DNA of 64,000 nucleotides from Hyphococcus sp. (GTDB taxonomy: Bacteria > Pseudomonadota > Alphaproteobacteria > Caulobacterales > Parvularculaceae), in the NCBI GenBank assembly GCA_028285645.1, contig JANQOV010000061.1, positions 49,988-113,987 of the forward strand, read 5' to 3'. Below are positions 52,787 through 62,148 of the stretch, one piece after another (position 1 is the first letter of the stretch; every line of letters starts with the position of its first letter). Below the pieces are notes generated by a model. That model had not been told where the DNA came from, ran no database searches, and saw only the letters and a list, made by a program, of their open reading frames with translations. A program made the translations under genes and the position numbers.

Positions 52787-54025
52787 TTAAAAACTTTCTC
52801 TTGCATAATACCATTCTTTGCTGAGTGGTTCACGCCATTCAGGATCAGCAATATTGATGATCGCTTGCGCGCGCTGATCAATTGATTTGTTTCGCAGGTC
52901 TGCAATACCGTGTTCGGTAACAACAGTATCGATTTCTGTTTTGCTCAACGACACGGCCGGTGACGAAAGCCTGGACACGATTCGAGATAATGACCCTCCC
53001 TTCGCTGTCGATGGAAGAACGATGATGGAGCGTCCGCCAGGAGAAAGGCCTGCGCCATGTGCGAAATTTGAAGCGCCGCCGATACCGCTGATAAGCTCAC
53101 CGTCTCTCCATTCCAGATTAGCCTGACCCATTAAGTCGACTTCGAGCGCAGAGTTGATGGCGATGAAATTGTCCCGTGCGCCAAGCAGTTTTGGATTGTG
53201 GGTAACCGATGCCGGCGCAAACTGAAACAAGTCGCTTTCTGAAAGGAACTTGTAAAAGGAACTTTCGCCCAAAGCGATGCCGGTTGTATGTTCGCCATGA
53301 CAACTCAAGGCGCCTGCTTCAAAAAGGTCGCATACAGATTGCGTAACCATGCCGGTGACAATCTTTAAGTTTTTATGGTTTTTGAGCTTGGCGACCGCCG
53401 CCGTAGGCGCGTTGCCGATGCCGAATTGCAGCGATGCGCCATCGGGCGCAAGCTCGGCGACAAAAGACGCTATCTGATCAAGGCGTTTGCTCTGTTCGAC
53501 CTGGCGTGGGGCAATGATGAGAGCAGAGCTTGTTTCGACCACAAGGTCTGCATCCTTAACAGATAGCCGAGGGCCGCGCTTAACTCGCGGCATTTTATCA
53601 TTGAGGACAAGTATCTTCTTTTCTGCATTGCGCCAGACCAGGGAGGAGAAGTCCGCTGCAATGCCTAAAGAACAATTGCCGCTATCATCGGGATAAGAAA
53701 CATGTGCGATCGCCACATCTGGCTTGAGGTCAAATTCAAGATACTTAGCAATCTGGAAATATGAAGAGGGATGAATCTCAATCCGTCCCGCTTTGAAAGA
53801 TGATCTCAACGCTGGCGGTAGAAGGAAACAATTGACGCGCGTGCTACTCGTGAGTGAAGCATAGTCGAAATGGTTCATGCCCGGCAGCAAGCAGCTGACA
53901 AAAGTGACGTCTCTTGCGCTATCGGGAACGTCTTTGAGCGCTTCAATCAGCGACAGCAACTCGCCGGTAGCGCCGGGGATAAACACGGTCGATCCCGGCT
54001 GAAAGAGATCTAACAAAGACTGCAT
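52787..54025 (-). CDS. Acetyl-CoA hydrolase/4-hydroxybutyrate CoA-transferase family protein
   Basis: 412 residues, class I CoA transferase of the Cat1/AbfT type as one chain. Segments: FIPGATGELLSL, HVSYPDDSGNCSLGIAADF, LQFGIGNAPTAAVAKL, INSALEVDLMGQANLEW with the likely catalytic Glu, GIGGASNFAHGAGLSPGG and VTEHGIADLRNKS. It moves CoA between acids, or hydrolyses a thioester. The two-subunit IpdA/IpdB ring hydrolase of the classical pathway is not in the window; whether this single-chain protein covers an equivalent step is open. It is alone on the minus strand among plus-strand genes. Confidence 0.88.
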   Translation of the reverse strand: MQSLLDLFQPGSTVFIPGATGELLSLIEALKDVPDSARDVTFVSCLLPGMNHFDYASLTSSTRVNCFLLPPALRSSFKAGRIEIHPSSYFQIAKYLEFDLKPDVAIAHVSYPDDSGNCSLGIAADFSSLVWRNAEKKILVLNDKMPRVKRGPRLSVKDADLVVETSSALIIAPRQVEQSKRLDQIASFVAELAPDGASLQFGIGNAPTAAVAKLKNHKNLKIVTGMVTQSVCDLFEAGALSCHGEHTTGIALGESSFYKFLSESDLFQFAPASVTHNPKLLGARDNFIAINSALEVDLMGQANLEWRDGELISGIGGASNFAHGAGLSPGGRSIIVLPSTAKGGSLSRIVSRLSSPAVSLSKTEIDTVVTEHGIADLRNKSIDQRAQAIINIADPEWREPLSKEWYYARESF

Positions 54026-54200
54026 GGAAATGGCCTAGCGAAGGTGGAAATTATTATAGTCGCGGCGTTTTGGAAGTGAGCTGAAATACGAGCTATATGT
54101 GAGTTGCGAATTATAGGCGTCGCCTTGACTATTTTCGAGCCCCAGAGCGCAAAATTGCCTGGGATCACGCTGTACCCGTTAGAAATCGAAAGAACAAACA

Positions 54201-54950
54201 GTGGCAACGGTCTTACGAGAAGACGCGGACGGCATTTGTATTCTAACACTCAATCGTCCTGAAAAACTCAATAGTTTGAGTATTCAGCTTTTTGAAGAGC
54301 TTGCCAGCCATCTTGCTAAAATTGAGCGTCAAGCGGATGATGTCGGCTGCGTTATTATTCGGGGCGCCGGTCGGTGCTTTTCAGCCGGCCACGATCTTGC
54401 AGATATTTCCGCCGGCGAAACGCTTCCGGAGCCGCATTTTCAAGCACGCGTTATCCAGCGGCTCGCAAACCTGCCGCAACCGGTAATGTCAGCCGTGCAC
54501 GGATATTGTTATACGGGAGCGCTGGAATTGGCGCTCGCCGGCGACATTATTCTTGCTTCCAGCAATGCAAAATTCGCGGATACCCACGCAAAATGGGCCC
54601 TTACGCCAATATGGGGATTGAGCCAACGTCTGCCGAGAAGAATAGGGCAAGCCAAGGCGACAGAAATGATGATCACTTGCCGAACCTATTCAGGCAAAGA
54701 GGCGTTTGAGATGGGCCTGGCAAACTACTGTTACGCTGAAGACAGTTTCGATGAAAGCGTGTTGGATTTCGCCCACAAAGCACTGGAAAACTCTTGGTTT
54801 TGCCTCCGTGCAAACAAGAAACTGCTGCTGGAAACAGATGGCTTGCCGCTCTCAGCAGGGCTGGCGCATGAAGTCTACACTTATGAGGGGCGCGGGCCGG
54901 ACTACAAAGACCGGATAGACGCCTTCTTGACAAAAAAGAAAAAAGGTTGA
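54201..54950 (+). CDS. Crotonase-family enoyl-CoA hydratase-like protein
   Basis: 249 residues, GTG start at 54201. CFSAGHDLADI, GYCYTGALELALAGDI (first Glu kept in LELA) and DTHAKWALTPIWGLSQRLPRRIG, where the second Glu is missing. LTPIWG replaces the usual P-G-GG turn, a feature of a subgroup of crotonases. It begins a run of four crotonase genes; spacing to the next is 27 bases. Product specificity unknown. Confidence 0.85.
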   Translation: MATVLREDADGICILTLNRPEKLNSLSIQLFEELASHLAKIERQADDVGCVIIRGAGRCFSAGHDLADISAGETLPEPHFQARVIQRLANLPQPVMSAVHGYCYTGALELALAGDIILASSNAKFADTHAKWALTPIWGLSQRLPRRIGQAKATEMMITCRTYSGKEAFEMGLANYCYAEDSFDESVLDFAHKALENSWFCLRANKKLLLETDGLPLSAGLAHEVYTYEGRGPDYKDRIDAFLTKKKKG

Positions 54951-54977
54951 GCAAATTTTGCCTCTCAGCTTTGACAC

Positions 54978-55775
54978 ATGAATGAGGAATCTCACAAACC
55001 GGACGATATGGTGCTGTTGCGCGCTGAGGGAAGAGTATCGATCGTTACGCTGAACTATCCCCGACGGCGCAATGCGTTTTGTCTCGCCATGCGCCAACAG
55101 CTCTATGACCGGCTACACCATCTTATGCATTATGAAGATCGCTGCCGGTCAATTGTTCTGACCGGCGTCGAGCAAAATTTTTGCGCCGGGGGAGACATTA
55201 GCGAGATGCAAGACCGCACCACGCTCGGCGCGCGCCTGCACAGTAGACTGCCGCTTGAAGTATTTAAGCTTATGGTCTCAGGCCCCAAACCGATTGTCGC
55301 GGCGGTGGAGGGCGTTGCTATGGGGGCGGGCTTATCCCTTTCTGCGGCATGTGATTACATCGTGACGTCCAAAACGGCGCGATACTGTTGCGCTTTCGGC
55401 AAGGTCGGCCTCTTGCCGGATACCGGTCTTTTCTGGAGCCTTCCTCAAAGAGTGGGCGGTGGAAAGGCGCGCGAACTCATGCTGAGTTCCAGAGTGTTTG
55501 ATGGCCAGGAAGCTTTGGAGCTGGGGTTCGCCAACGAGGCGGCCGATCCGGATAAGGCGCTGCCAGCCGCGCTAAAAGTTGCAGAATGTTATGCCGAAAT
55601 GGCTCCGCTGGCTTTAGCACACTTGAAATCAACGCTTGCGACAGGGGTTGATACTTTTGATTCAGCGATAGAGACGGAAATCAATCTGCAACCGCTGCTT
55701 CGAAACAGCCAGGACCATCAGGAGGCTGTTGCCGCATTCCTGGAGAAACGGAAACCGGTGTTTGTCGGGAATTGA
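54978..55775 (+). CDS. PaaG-like crotonase, tandem copy 1
   Basis: 265 residues. FCAGGDISEM oxyanion part, MGAGLSLSAACDYIV and AFGKVGLLPDTGLFWSLPQRVG. Both hydratase Glu are absent, while the Asp of LLPDTG matches the catalytic Asp of PaaG-type isomerases (GLIPDCG). The end EKRKPVFVGN is shared with the next two genes. It likely isomerises or ring-opens a cyclic acyl-CoA, as PaaG does for an oxepin (inference). Next gene follows after 13 bases. Confidence 0.87.
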   Translation: MNEESHKPDDMVLLRAEGRVSIVTLNYPRRRNAFCLAMRQQLYDRLHHLMHYEDRCRSIVLTGVEQNFCAGGDISEMQDRTTLGARLHSRLPLEVFKLMVSGPKPIVAAVEGVAMGAGLSLSAACDYIVTSKTARYCCAFGKVGLLPDTGLFWSLPQRVGGGKARELMLSSRVFDGQEALELGFANEAADPDKALPAALKVAECYAEMAPLALAHLKSTLATGVDTFDSAIETEINLQPLLRNSQDHQEAVAAFLEKRKPVFVGN

Positions 55776-55788
55776 TGGGAAGCTTGTT

Positions 55789-56580
55789 GTGAACGGTAGC
55801 AGCGACGAGGATTGCATTCAGCTAACGCGAAAGGGCGCTATCGCGATTATCACACTGAATAAACCGCAGCGACGCAATGCGCTGGACCGGCGCATGCGAC
55901 GACAATTCTCGCGGACGATCCATAATCTGATGACGGATGAACTTGCTGCGCGCGCAATCATCCTTACAGGAAATGCTGGTCACTTCTGCGCCGGCGCGGA
56001 TGTCTCTGAAATGGCGAAGCGATCCATGTTGGAGACGCGGCAGATCGTCGAAGAAACCTGCGCGCCCGTTCGCGACATCGTCGGCGGCGCAAAGCCTGTT
56101 ATCGCTGCGGTTGAAGGCATTGCATTTGGTATGGGACTATCCCTTGCTGTTGCCGCAGATTATTTGGTTAGCGCTTCAAATGCTCGTTTTTGTGCAGCCT
56201 TTTTGCGCGTGGGCCTCATTCCCGACACAGGTATTCTTTGGACGCTGCCGAGAAAGATCGGCATGACGAAAGCGCGGGAGTTGATGTCTTTAGCAATTGA
56301 AGTCGATGGAAAAGAGGCGGCTCAAATTGGTCTCGTAGATAAAATCGCAGCGCCTGGCCAAGCGCTTGACGTCGCCATTGCCGTAGCAGAAAAGCTTATC
56401 GAAAACCCGCCAATGAGCATGGCTTTAACGAAGGCGGCGCATGCATTCCGTACAGCAACGATAGAGTCGACGATAGACGCTGAGCTTGAGTATGCGTCTA
56501 TGCTGGCTCGCACGCATGACCACAACGAAGCAACGAATACGCATATTGAAGAACGCAAACCCGCTTTTAAGGGTCAGTAA
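55789..56580 (+). CDS. PaaG-like crotonase, tandem copy 2
   Basis: About 263 residues from GTG 55789 (GGGAAG seven bases upstream); the open frame to 55729 overlaps the previous gene and is not used. FCAGADVSEM, FGMGLSLAVAADYLV, AFLRVGLIPDTGILWTLPRKIG and C-terminal EERKPAFKG align with copy 1. Asp of IPDTG kept, both Glu absent. The three copies together probably form a set of related, perhaps heteromeric, crotonases. Confidence 0.86.
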   Translation: MNGSSDEDCIQLTRKGAIAIITLNKPQRRNALDRRMRRQFSRTIHNLMTDELAARAIILTGNAGHFCAGADVSEMAKRSMLETRQIVEETCAPVRDIVGGAKPVIAAVEGIAFGMGLSLAVAADYLVSASNARFCAAFLRVGLIPDTGILWTLPRKIGMTKARELMSLAIEVDGKEAAQIGLVDKIAAPGQALDVAIAVAEKLIENPPMSMALTKAAHAFRTATIESTIDAELEYASMLARTHDHNEATNTHIEERKPAFKGQ

Positions 56581-56604
56581 GAACTGACGCGGCAAGGGTT
56601 ATTC

Positions 56605-57405
56605 ATGCAAGAAGCGACAGCCGAAAAAGATATCGTAAAGATCAGCCGCGAGGGTTCTGTTGCTGTCGTTACGATGAATGATGCAGAAGGCGGAAACGCT
56701 TTTTCTGTAAAGATGCGTTTGTCTTTGACAAGAGCATTTCAGCAACTTTTCGATGTGGCTGACCCGAGCAGAGCCATTGTTTTGACGGGGTCCCAAGAGC
56801 ATTTTTGCGCTGGAAGTGAAGCGTCCGAGTTAAGCGGTGGCCTCCAGTCCGCCATTAAGGTCCGCGAACGTGTTTCGGCCGGGTCAGCCCTCGCCCAGAC
56901 CATAATAAAGGGCGGCAAACCTGTGATCGCCGCCATTGAGGGGCGCTGCTTCAATTCAGGCGTGTCTTTAGCGAGCGCATGCGACATAGCGATCGGAAGC
57001 GCGGCAAGTGAATTTTCCTGCGCTTTTTTCAAAGCCGGTCTTATCGCTGATGCAGGGTTGCTTTGGACATTGCCGCAAAAAATTGGTCACGGCAAAGCAC
57101 GCGCGCTTTTGCTGTCGGGCGAGACATTTGGCGGAGAAAAAGCGGTTCAGCTCGGGTTGATAAATCACCTTGCAGAGCCAGGTCGGTGCCTTGAAAAAGC
57201 GATAGCATTGGCGAAAACGTTTGACGCGATACCGCCGGCGACGCTGGCGTTATTGAAATCCTGCATGGTGCATGCCGGCGCCAGCATCGCAGACACAGAA
57301 CGCCTCGAAGTAGATTTAAATCCGATCGTCCGACAGACCGCCGATCACAAAGAAGCTGTCAACGCTTTTTTAGAAAAGAGAAGTCCCGTTTTCACCGGAA
57401 AATAA
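56605..57405 (+). CDS. PaaG-like crotonase, tandem copy 3 (most diverged)
   Basis: 266 residues. FCAGSEASEL in place of the usual AGxD, so the oxyanion-hole region is altered; CFNSGVSLASACDIAIG; AFFKAGLIADAGLLWTLPQKIG, keeping Asp (ADAG instead of PDTG); end EKRSPVFTGK. The changes could mean a structural, non-catalytic subunit beside copies 1 and 2, or a new specificity. It is the last gene of the rightward run. Confidence 0.85.
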   Translation: MQEATAEKDIVKISREGSVAVVTMNDAEGGNAFSVKMRLSLTRAFQQLFDVADPSRAIVLTGSQEHFCAGSEASELSGGLQSAIKVRERVSAGSALAQTIIKGGKPVIAAIEGRCFNSGVSLASACDIAIGSAASEFSCAFFKAGLIADAGLLWTLPQKIGHGKARALLLSGETFGGEKAVQLGLINHLAEPGRCLEKAIALAKTFDAIPPATLALLKSCMVHAGASIADTERLEVDLNPIVRQTADHKEAVNAFLEKRSPVFTGK

Positions 57406-57848
57406 TATGATCAACTGAGCTCGCCCTTACCGAAACCAGGTTGTGGCGGAGATAATGCGCAATACGTGAAACTGACGAGTTCAATGCACTTTTGTCTGAC
57501 GACATTTTCCTAGAAGAGTGGTTTTCAAATATCGGTAGCGCTCGGTGCGTTAAATGGACTTGGCGATTCCAATAGATTTGCTACGCTCTTCATAAGGCGC
57601 AAATAGTGCGCTACCCTTTTTGCTGATTCAGGTTTGTCAACGGGCATTTGCAATCCAGTTAACGTTACCGGCGTTCACCGCCCACAATTTTTGCGTGATC
57701 GGCTCATCATATGATAAACTACCGATTTGACGACGAAAACTGGGCGCAGGCGAATGCAAAAAGCAGAGCGCCTCCAAAAAGGCGTTGGATAAAGCAAAGT
57801 TGGATTTCCAATTTGCACAACAAGAATAGGGAGCGGAGAAAGAACCAA
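57406..57848. other. Intergenic region before the TetR gene, with palindrome ATCATATGAT
   Basis: 443 bases, AT-rich, no gene seen. A perfect 10-bp palindrome ATCATATGAT is at 57706-57715, next to TGATCGG at 57696-57702, and may be the TetR autoregulatory site. GGAG ten bases before 57849 is the ribosome site. Confidence 0.4.
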
Positions 57849-58454
57849 ATGCGACGCAAAAAGCCAGTTCAGCAGCGTGCGAAAATCACAGCCGACGCCA
57901 TCTTGGAAGCTGCAGAGAAAATTATGCTGGAAGAGGGCTACGAACAAGCCAACACGAACCGCATTGCCGAAGTGGCCGGAGTGAGCATTGGGTCTCTTTA
58001 CCAATATTTCCAAGACAAAGAGGCAATAGCAAGTTCACTCGTCGAAAGAACGATTTCGCGCGCGGCTGTGAAGGCGAGAAAAACGCTGCATGAAATGTTG
58101 GAGGCGCCTCTTGAGGAGGCTAGTCGGAGAATCAATCTAACCCTTTTGGAGATTTTTCAAGAAAACGAATTTGTTCTTTATACGTTGCCCGAAAAACTGC
58201 AAATTCAAAACAAGAATACAGAAGGATTTGGTCTTGAAAAGTTCATGCACATCACGAATCGCAGCTTCATGGAGCAACACCAAAAACACTTTACCGCTGA
58301 GGATTTGGATGTCGCATTGCATGTGATTACTGTTGCTACACTAAAAAACATAGAAAACTATGTCCGGGAAAATCCAACCGGTATGACGCAAGAACAATTT
58401 ATCGACCAGATGGTGCGCTTGTTTGTATCCTACATGACACACAGCAGTGCGTGA
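57849..58454 (+). CDS. TetR-family regulator at the right end of the steroid region
   Basis: 201 residues from ATG 57849; an open frame to 57711 has no ribosome site. HTH: ANTNRIAEVAGVSIGSLYQYFQDKEAI at about residues 38-64. The C-terminal domain (AAVKARKTLHEML to SYMTHSSA) is unlike those of the two left TetR proteins. Position right after the crotonase run suggests it controls the steroid genes, in the way KstR and KstR2 do in actinobacteria, but KstR homology is not visible by eye. Confidence 0.88.
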   Translation: MRRKKPVQQRAKITADAILEAAEKIMLEEGYEQANTNRIAEVAGVSIGSLYQYFQDKEAIASSLVERTISRAAVKARKTLHEMLEAPLEEASRRINLTLLEIFQENEFVLYTLPEKLQIQNKNTEGFGLEKFMHITNRSFMEQHQKHFTAEDLDVALHVITVATLKNIENYVRENPTGMTQEQFIDQMVRLFVSYMTHSSA

Positions 58455-58638
58455 TACATACACGTCCAACATGTTGCGCCAGCGTAGCGAGCAGACAGCG
58501 CCGGGCTCGAGTATACACCCAAACGCCGGCTATAGGATAGTTATCCACCACTTCTCTGAAGGGTGTATGCTTTGCTCTGATCAGGAATGAAAGGTGAGTG
58601 GAACATGCGATCTCCGCTTCATGCAGCGCCGTTCTATC

Positions 58639-58739
58639 CGTCATCCCAGCGAAAGCTGGGATCCAGAGTCTGTGACCTCGGAACTTGCCGCTCCTGGATC
58701 CTGTTGATGGTTCCCATCCATCAACACATCAGGATGACG
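58639..58739. repeat. Composite REP-like inverted repeat element
   Basis: About 100 bases made of nested inverted repeats: outer arms CGTCATCC (58639) and GGATGACG (58732-58739); stem ATCCCAGC-GAAA-GCTGGGAT (58643-58662); GGATCCAG facing CTGGATCC; and GTTGATGG facing CCATCAAC. The GTCATCCCAGCGAAAGCTGG form is a widespread intergenic repeat of proteobacteria. It lies in a 564-base gap without genes at the boundary of the steroid region. Confidence 0.75.
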
Positions 58740-59018
58740 TGGAACGACGACGTGAATGTTTGACGTCTATTAGTGAACCCCAGCAGATAGCTGCAAACGC
58801 ATGGATGAAAAAACTAGGGTTTAATCGAGCGCGGGGCGGGAGGCGAGTCTGGTCCGGCGAAAACGGCGAAAAAGCTGGCGCAGGCGTCAAAATGGTCCGA
58901 CATCAAGTGGTCCAACATTTGAGCGTTCCAATCGGCAGGAAGGACCTGCTTGCTTGCCCGCCGCCGGCCGGACCATAGTGAAGCGGCCGAGACCAAAATG
59001 AAAGCTGGGTAAGAAGCA

Positions 59019-59621
59019 ATGAAAAAACTGATGCGCAGAATAGAGGTTTTTCTCGCCGCCTGTTTGCTCGCGAGCCTTTCGCCGGCCCATGCGGAAGCAG
59101 CAAGCCACGCGAAAGTTGAAACATCCATGGGCGACATCATTATCGAACTCGACGCCGAGGCAGCGCCCGTGACGGTCGACAATTTTCTCGAATACGCAAA
59201 AGCCGGAACCTATGACCGCACGCTGTTTCACCGGGTGGTCAAAGACCGCGTCATTCAGGGCGGCGGCTATTCGCGCTACTTCACCGAACGGCCTTTGCGC
59301 GATCCGATCCCTTATGAGGGCGACAACGGTCTTAAGAACGTTCGCGGCGCTGTCGCCATGGCCCGCGGCGACAGTCCTGATAGCGCCCAGGCGCAATGGT
59401 TTGTGAACCTTGTGGACAATGATGACCTCGACCATCGCGTCACTGACCTCGGACCCATCCCCGGCTATGCGGTGTTCGGCCGCGTGGTTGACGGCATGGA
59501 CGTGGTTGACTTGATCGGTGCCGCGCAAACCGGCGAGGGCGGGCCGTTCGATGCAGAAGTGCCGCTTGAGGCAATTTTAATCCTGCGAGTCGACCCAATC
59601 GACTGGAGCCCGGAGGAGTGA
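59019..59621 (+). CDS. Exported cyclophilin-type peptidyl-prolyl isomerase
   Basis: 200 residues. Signal peptide VFLAACLLASLSPAHA, cleaved near AHA-EA. Cyclophilin core: METSMGDI-like VETSMGDIIIELD, YDRTLFHRVVKDRVIQGGGY with the catalytic Arg, DSAQAQWFVNLVDN, and FGRVVDGMDVVD. It assists proline isomerisation during protein folding in the periplasm. AT 72 bases upstream of hisS on the same strand. Ordinary core gene. Confidence 0.93.
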   Translation: MKKLMRRIEVFLAACLLASLSPAHAEAASHAKVETSMGDIIIELDAEAAPVTVDNFLEYAKAGTYDRTLFHRVVKDRVIQGGGYSRYFTERPLRDPIPYEGDNGLKNVRGAVAMARGDSPDSAQAQWFVNLVDNDDLDHRVTDLGPIPGYAVFGRVVDGMDVVDLIGAAQTGEGGPFDAEVPLEAILILRVDPIDWSPEE

Positions 59622-59692
59622 GTAAGCCCCCGCGCGTTGCCGGATGGCGCGGCTTCGGTTAGACCGCCCGGCAAGCTCGCAAAAAAGAAGTG

Positions 59693-61174
59693 ATGGCCAA
59701 AAAACAAAAGACATTTAAGCCCAAAGCGCGCGTCCCCCGCGGCTTTCGTGATCGCGCCGGCGACGAGCTCGTGGCGGAGCGCGAGATGCTTGCCCGTATC
59801 AGCGCCGTTTACGAGGCCCATGGGTTTGATCCTCTGGAAACGCCGGCCTTTGAATATACGGACGCGCTGGGCAAGTTCCTGCCCGATGTGGACCGGCCAA
59901 ACGCCGGCGTCTTTTCCCTGCAGGATGATGACGAACAATGGATGAGCCTGCGCTATGATTTAACGGCGCCGCTCGCGCGCTATGTGGCTGAAAATTTTGA
60001 CGCTCTGCCAAAACCTTTCCGTCGTTATCAGGTTGGCCCTGTTTGGCGCAATGAAAAGCCAGGACCGGGCAGGTTTCGCCAATTCACCCAGTGCGACGCG
60101 GACACGGTCGGGGCGCCCGCGCCCCATGCTGACGCCGAAATGTGTGTGCTGTTCGCAGAGGTCATTGAGGCTGCGGGCGTTCTCCGTGAGGACTTTGTCA
60201 TTCGCGTCAGCAACCGAAAAATCGTAGACGGATTATTTGAAAAGCTTGGCCTTGCCGATGAAGGAGACGTGCAAACGCGCCTTAACGTCATGCGGTCCAT
60301 GGACAAGTTCGACCGCCTTGGGGAGGCGGGCGTTCGCCTGCTGCTCGGGCCGGGGCGCAAAGACGAAAGCGGCGACTTTACTGAAGGCGTCAAACTGTCC
60401 GACGACAATATCGATGCAGTGATTGCTTTTTTAACGTCCACCGTAGATGGCGATGACAAGGCGACCCTTGATAATCTCAACGCCATTGTCAGCGAAACGA
60501 AAAGCGGCAAGGCCGGCGTTGAGGAGCTGGTCGAGATTTCCCGGCAAATTCCCGAAGTCTACAACCACGCCGTCGCGATCGATTGTTCGATCATTCGCGG
60601 TCTTGAATATTATACGGGGCCGGTTTTCGAGGCTGACCTGACATTCGAGGCGAAGGACAAAAAAGGCCGTCCCGTCCAGCTTGGTTCGGTGGGTGGCGGC
60701 GGTCGTTATGACGGCCTCGTTAAAAGGTTCAAAGGCGTTGAAGTGCCGGCGGTCGGCATTTCCGTTGGCGTATCGCGATTGCTTGCAGCGCTGGAATTGA
60801 AAAAACCGGCGGCAGCGGAAGCGGCTGGGCCGGTCGTCGTCCTTGCGCTAGAGAAAGATCAGATGGCGTCCTATCAGGAAATGGCTGCAGAGCTGCGAAA
60901 CGCGGGGCTGCGCGCGGAAGTTTATCTTGGCGGCTCGAATTTTGCGAAACAGCTCAAATACGCCGACAAGCGCCGTGCGCCGGTGGCTGTCATTCAAGGG
61001 GAAGACGAGCGCGGGCGCGGCGAAGTGACCATCAAAGACCTGGTGCGCGGCGCCGAGCTCTCCAAACAGATCAAAGACAATACGGAATGGCGCGAAGAGC
61101 AGAAGGCGCAGTTTGCCGTTGCACGTGAAGACTTGGTTGAGGCGGTGAAGAAAGTGTTGGCGCGACGCAAGTGA
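59693..61174 (+). CDS. hisS: Histidyl-tRNA synthetase
   Basis: About 493 residues, longer than the usual 420. Class II motifs: motif 1 GFRDRAGDELVAERE with YEAHGFDPLETPAFEY, motif 2 FRRYQVGPVWRNEKPGPGRFRQFTQCDAD, HisA loop RGLEYYTGPVFEAD, motif 3 GGGGRYDGLVKRF with VGISVGVSRLL; then an anticodon-binding domain (VVLALEKDQMASYQ...). It charges tRNA-His. The long form with inserts is frequent in alphaproteobacteria. ATG 59693 is preferred to GTG 59690. Confidence 0.96.
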   Translation: MAKKQKTFKPKARVPRGFRDRAGDELVAEREMLARISAVYEAHGFDPLETPAFEYTDALGKFLPDVDRPNAGVFSLQDDDEQWMSLRYDLTAPLARYVAENFDALPKPFRRYQVGPVWRNEKPGPGRFRQFTQCDADTVGAPAPHADAEMCVLFAEVIEAAGVLREDFVIRVSNRKIVDGLFEKLGLADEGDVQTRLNVMRSMDKFDRLGEAGVRLLLGPGRKDESGDFTEGVKLSDDNIDAVIAFLTSTVDGDDKATLDNLNAIVSETKSGKAGVEELVEISRQIPEVYNHAVAIDCSIIRGLEYYTGPVFEADLTFEAKDKKGRPVQLGSVGGGGRYDGLVKRFKGVEVPAVGISVGVSRLLAALELKKPAAAEAAGPVVVLALEKDQMASYQEMAAELRNAGLRAEVYLGGSNFAKQLKYADKRRAPVAVIQGEDERGRGEVTIKDLVRGAELSKQIKDNTEWREEQKAQFAVAREDLVEAVKKVLARRK

Positions 61175-61209
61175 TGCAGCCGCATGCATTTAATCACTAT
61201 ACAGATTAA

Positions 61210-62148
61210 TTATAGAAACAACGTTAGCACAATTGAGATCGACACGAGCGAAATCAGCGTTGTGATGCTCACCGCCGCCGCGGCTTCCATGACATAGGTC
61301 TTGAACTGACTGGCCGTCACAAAGGCGATGATGCCCGACGGCACGACAGTAAAAAGCGAAAGCGCGCCAAGCTGATGCGGGTCGCGCACGCCGAGCGCAA
61401 TGGCAAGGCTGATGGCAATCGCCGGCAAAACCGCAAGCTTGGCGATCGCGATGCCTGAGACGCGGCCCGCAATGGCGCCGACTGCGGGGAATTTGTTGGT
61501 GGCGAGAAAAAGCCCAAGGGAAAAGAGCGCGGTTGGACCGGCGGCACGGCCGAGCAGGTTGAAAAACGATGCAACAGCCTCCGGTAGGGGCAGTCCGGAT
61601 GCGGAATAAATAAAGCCCGCCACTGGCGCCGCCACCAAAGGATTGCCAAAGGGTTTGGCGAACAGCATCGCCGTTGATTTAAGGCGTGATGCGCCCGGCG
61701 CGCCGCCGCCCTGCGACAAAAGCGCCATGCCGATGGCGATAATAAAGACGCCCTCGATGAGCATCAGCATGACGAATGGCCGCCCCCAGCCTTCGACCGA
61801 CAACGCAATGGGCAAGCCGAGAAAGACCGCATTGCCAAGCGTCGACGTAAAGGCGTGGCCGCCTGCTTCCTTGTTTGAAAGATGAAAAAGCTGCTTTGAC
61901 AAAAAGTATGACGCAACCATGACCACAGTTGCCGCAACGGCGTAGGAGATGGTGATTGCGAAGTCTGCCGGTCCCGGCGGCGCGGTCGACGCTGTGAGAC
62001 TGAACAACGCCGCCGGCATCGCAAAGCGGAATACGAAGGCGTTGAGAATTTGCGCGTCGGCGCCCTTCATCCAGCCGAAGCGGCCAGCGGCGGCGCCTAC
62101 GCCAATCACCGCAAAGACCGGCAGCGCGATCGAAATGACCGGGTTCAT
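61210..62148 (-). CDS. AEC-family transporter (auxin efflux carrier type)
   Basis: 312 residues, about ten hydrophobic segments. Opening ISIALPVFAVIGVGAAAGRFGWMK, ILNAFVFRFAMPAALFSLTA, then TLGNAVFLGLPIALSVEGWGRPF and the symmetric second half SLFTVVPSGIIAFVTASQFK. Inner-membrane transporter for organic anions; the substrate is unknown. It converges with hisS with a 35-base gap holding a weak AT-rich stem (TTAATC/GATTAA, 61190-61209). Confidence 0.9.
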   Translation of the reverse strand: MNPVISIALPVFAVIGVGAAAGRFGWMKGADAQILNAFVFRFAMPAALFSLTASTAPPGPADFAITISYAVAATVVMVASYFLSKQLFHLSNKEAGGHAFTSTLGNAVFLGLPIALSVEGWGRPFVMLMLIEGVFIIAIGMALLSQGGGAPGASRLKSTAMLFAKPFGNPLVAAPVAGFIYSASGLPLPEAVASFFNLLGRAAGPTALFSLGLFLATNKFPAVGAIAGRVSGIAIAKLAVLPAIAISLAIALGVRDPHQLGALSLFTVVPSGIIAFVTASQFKTYVMEAAAAVSITTLISLVSISIVLTLFL

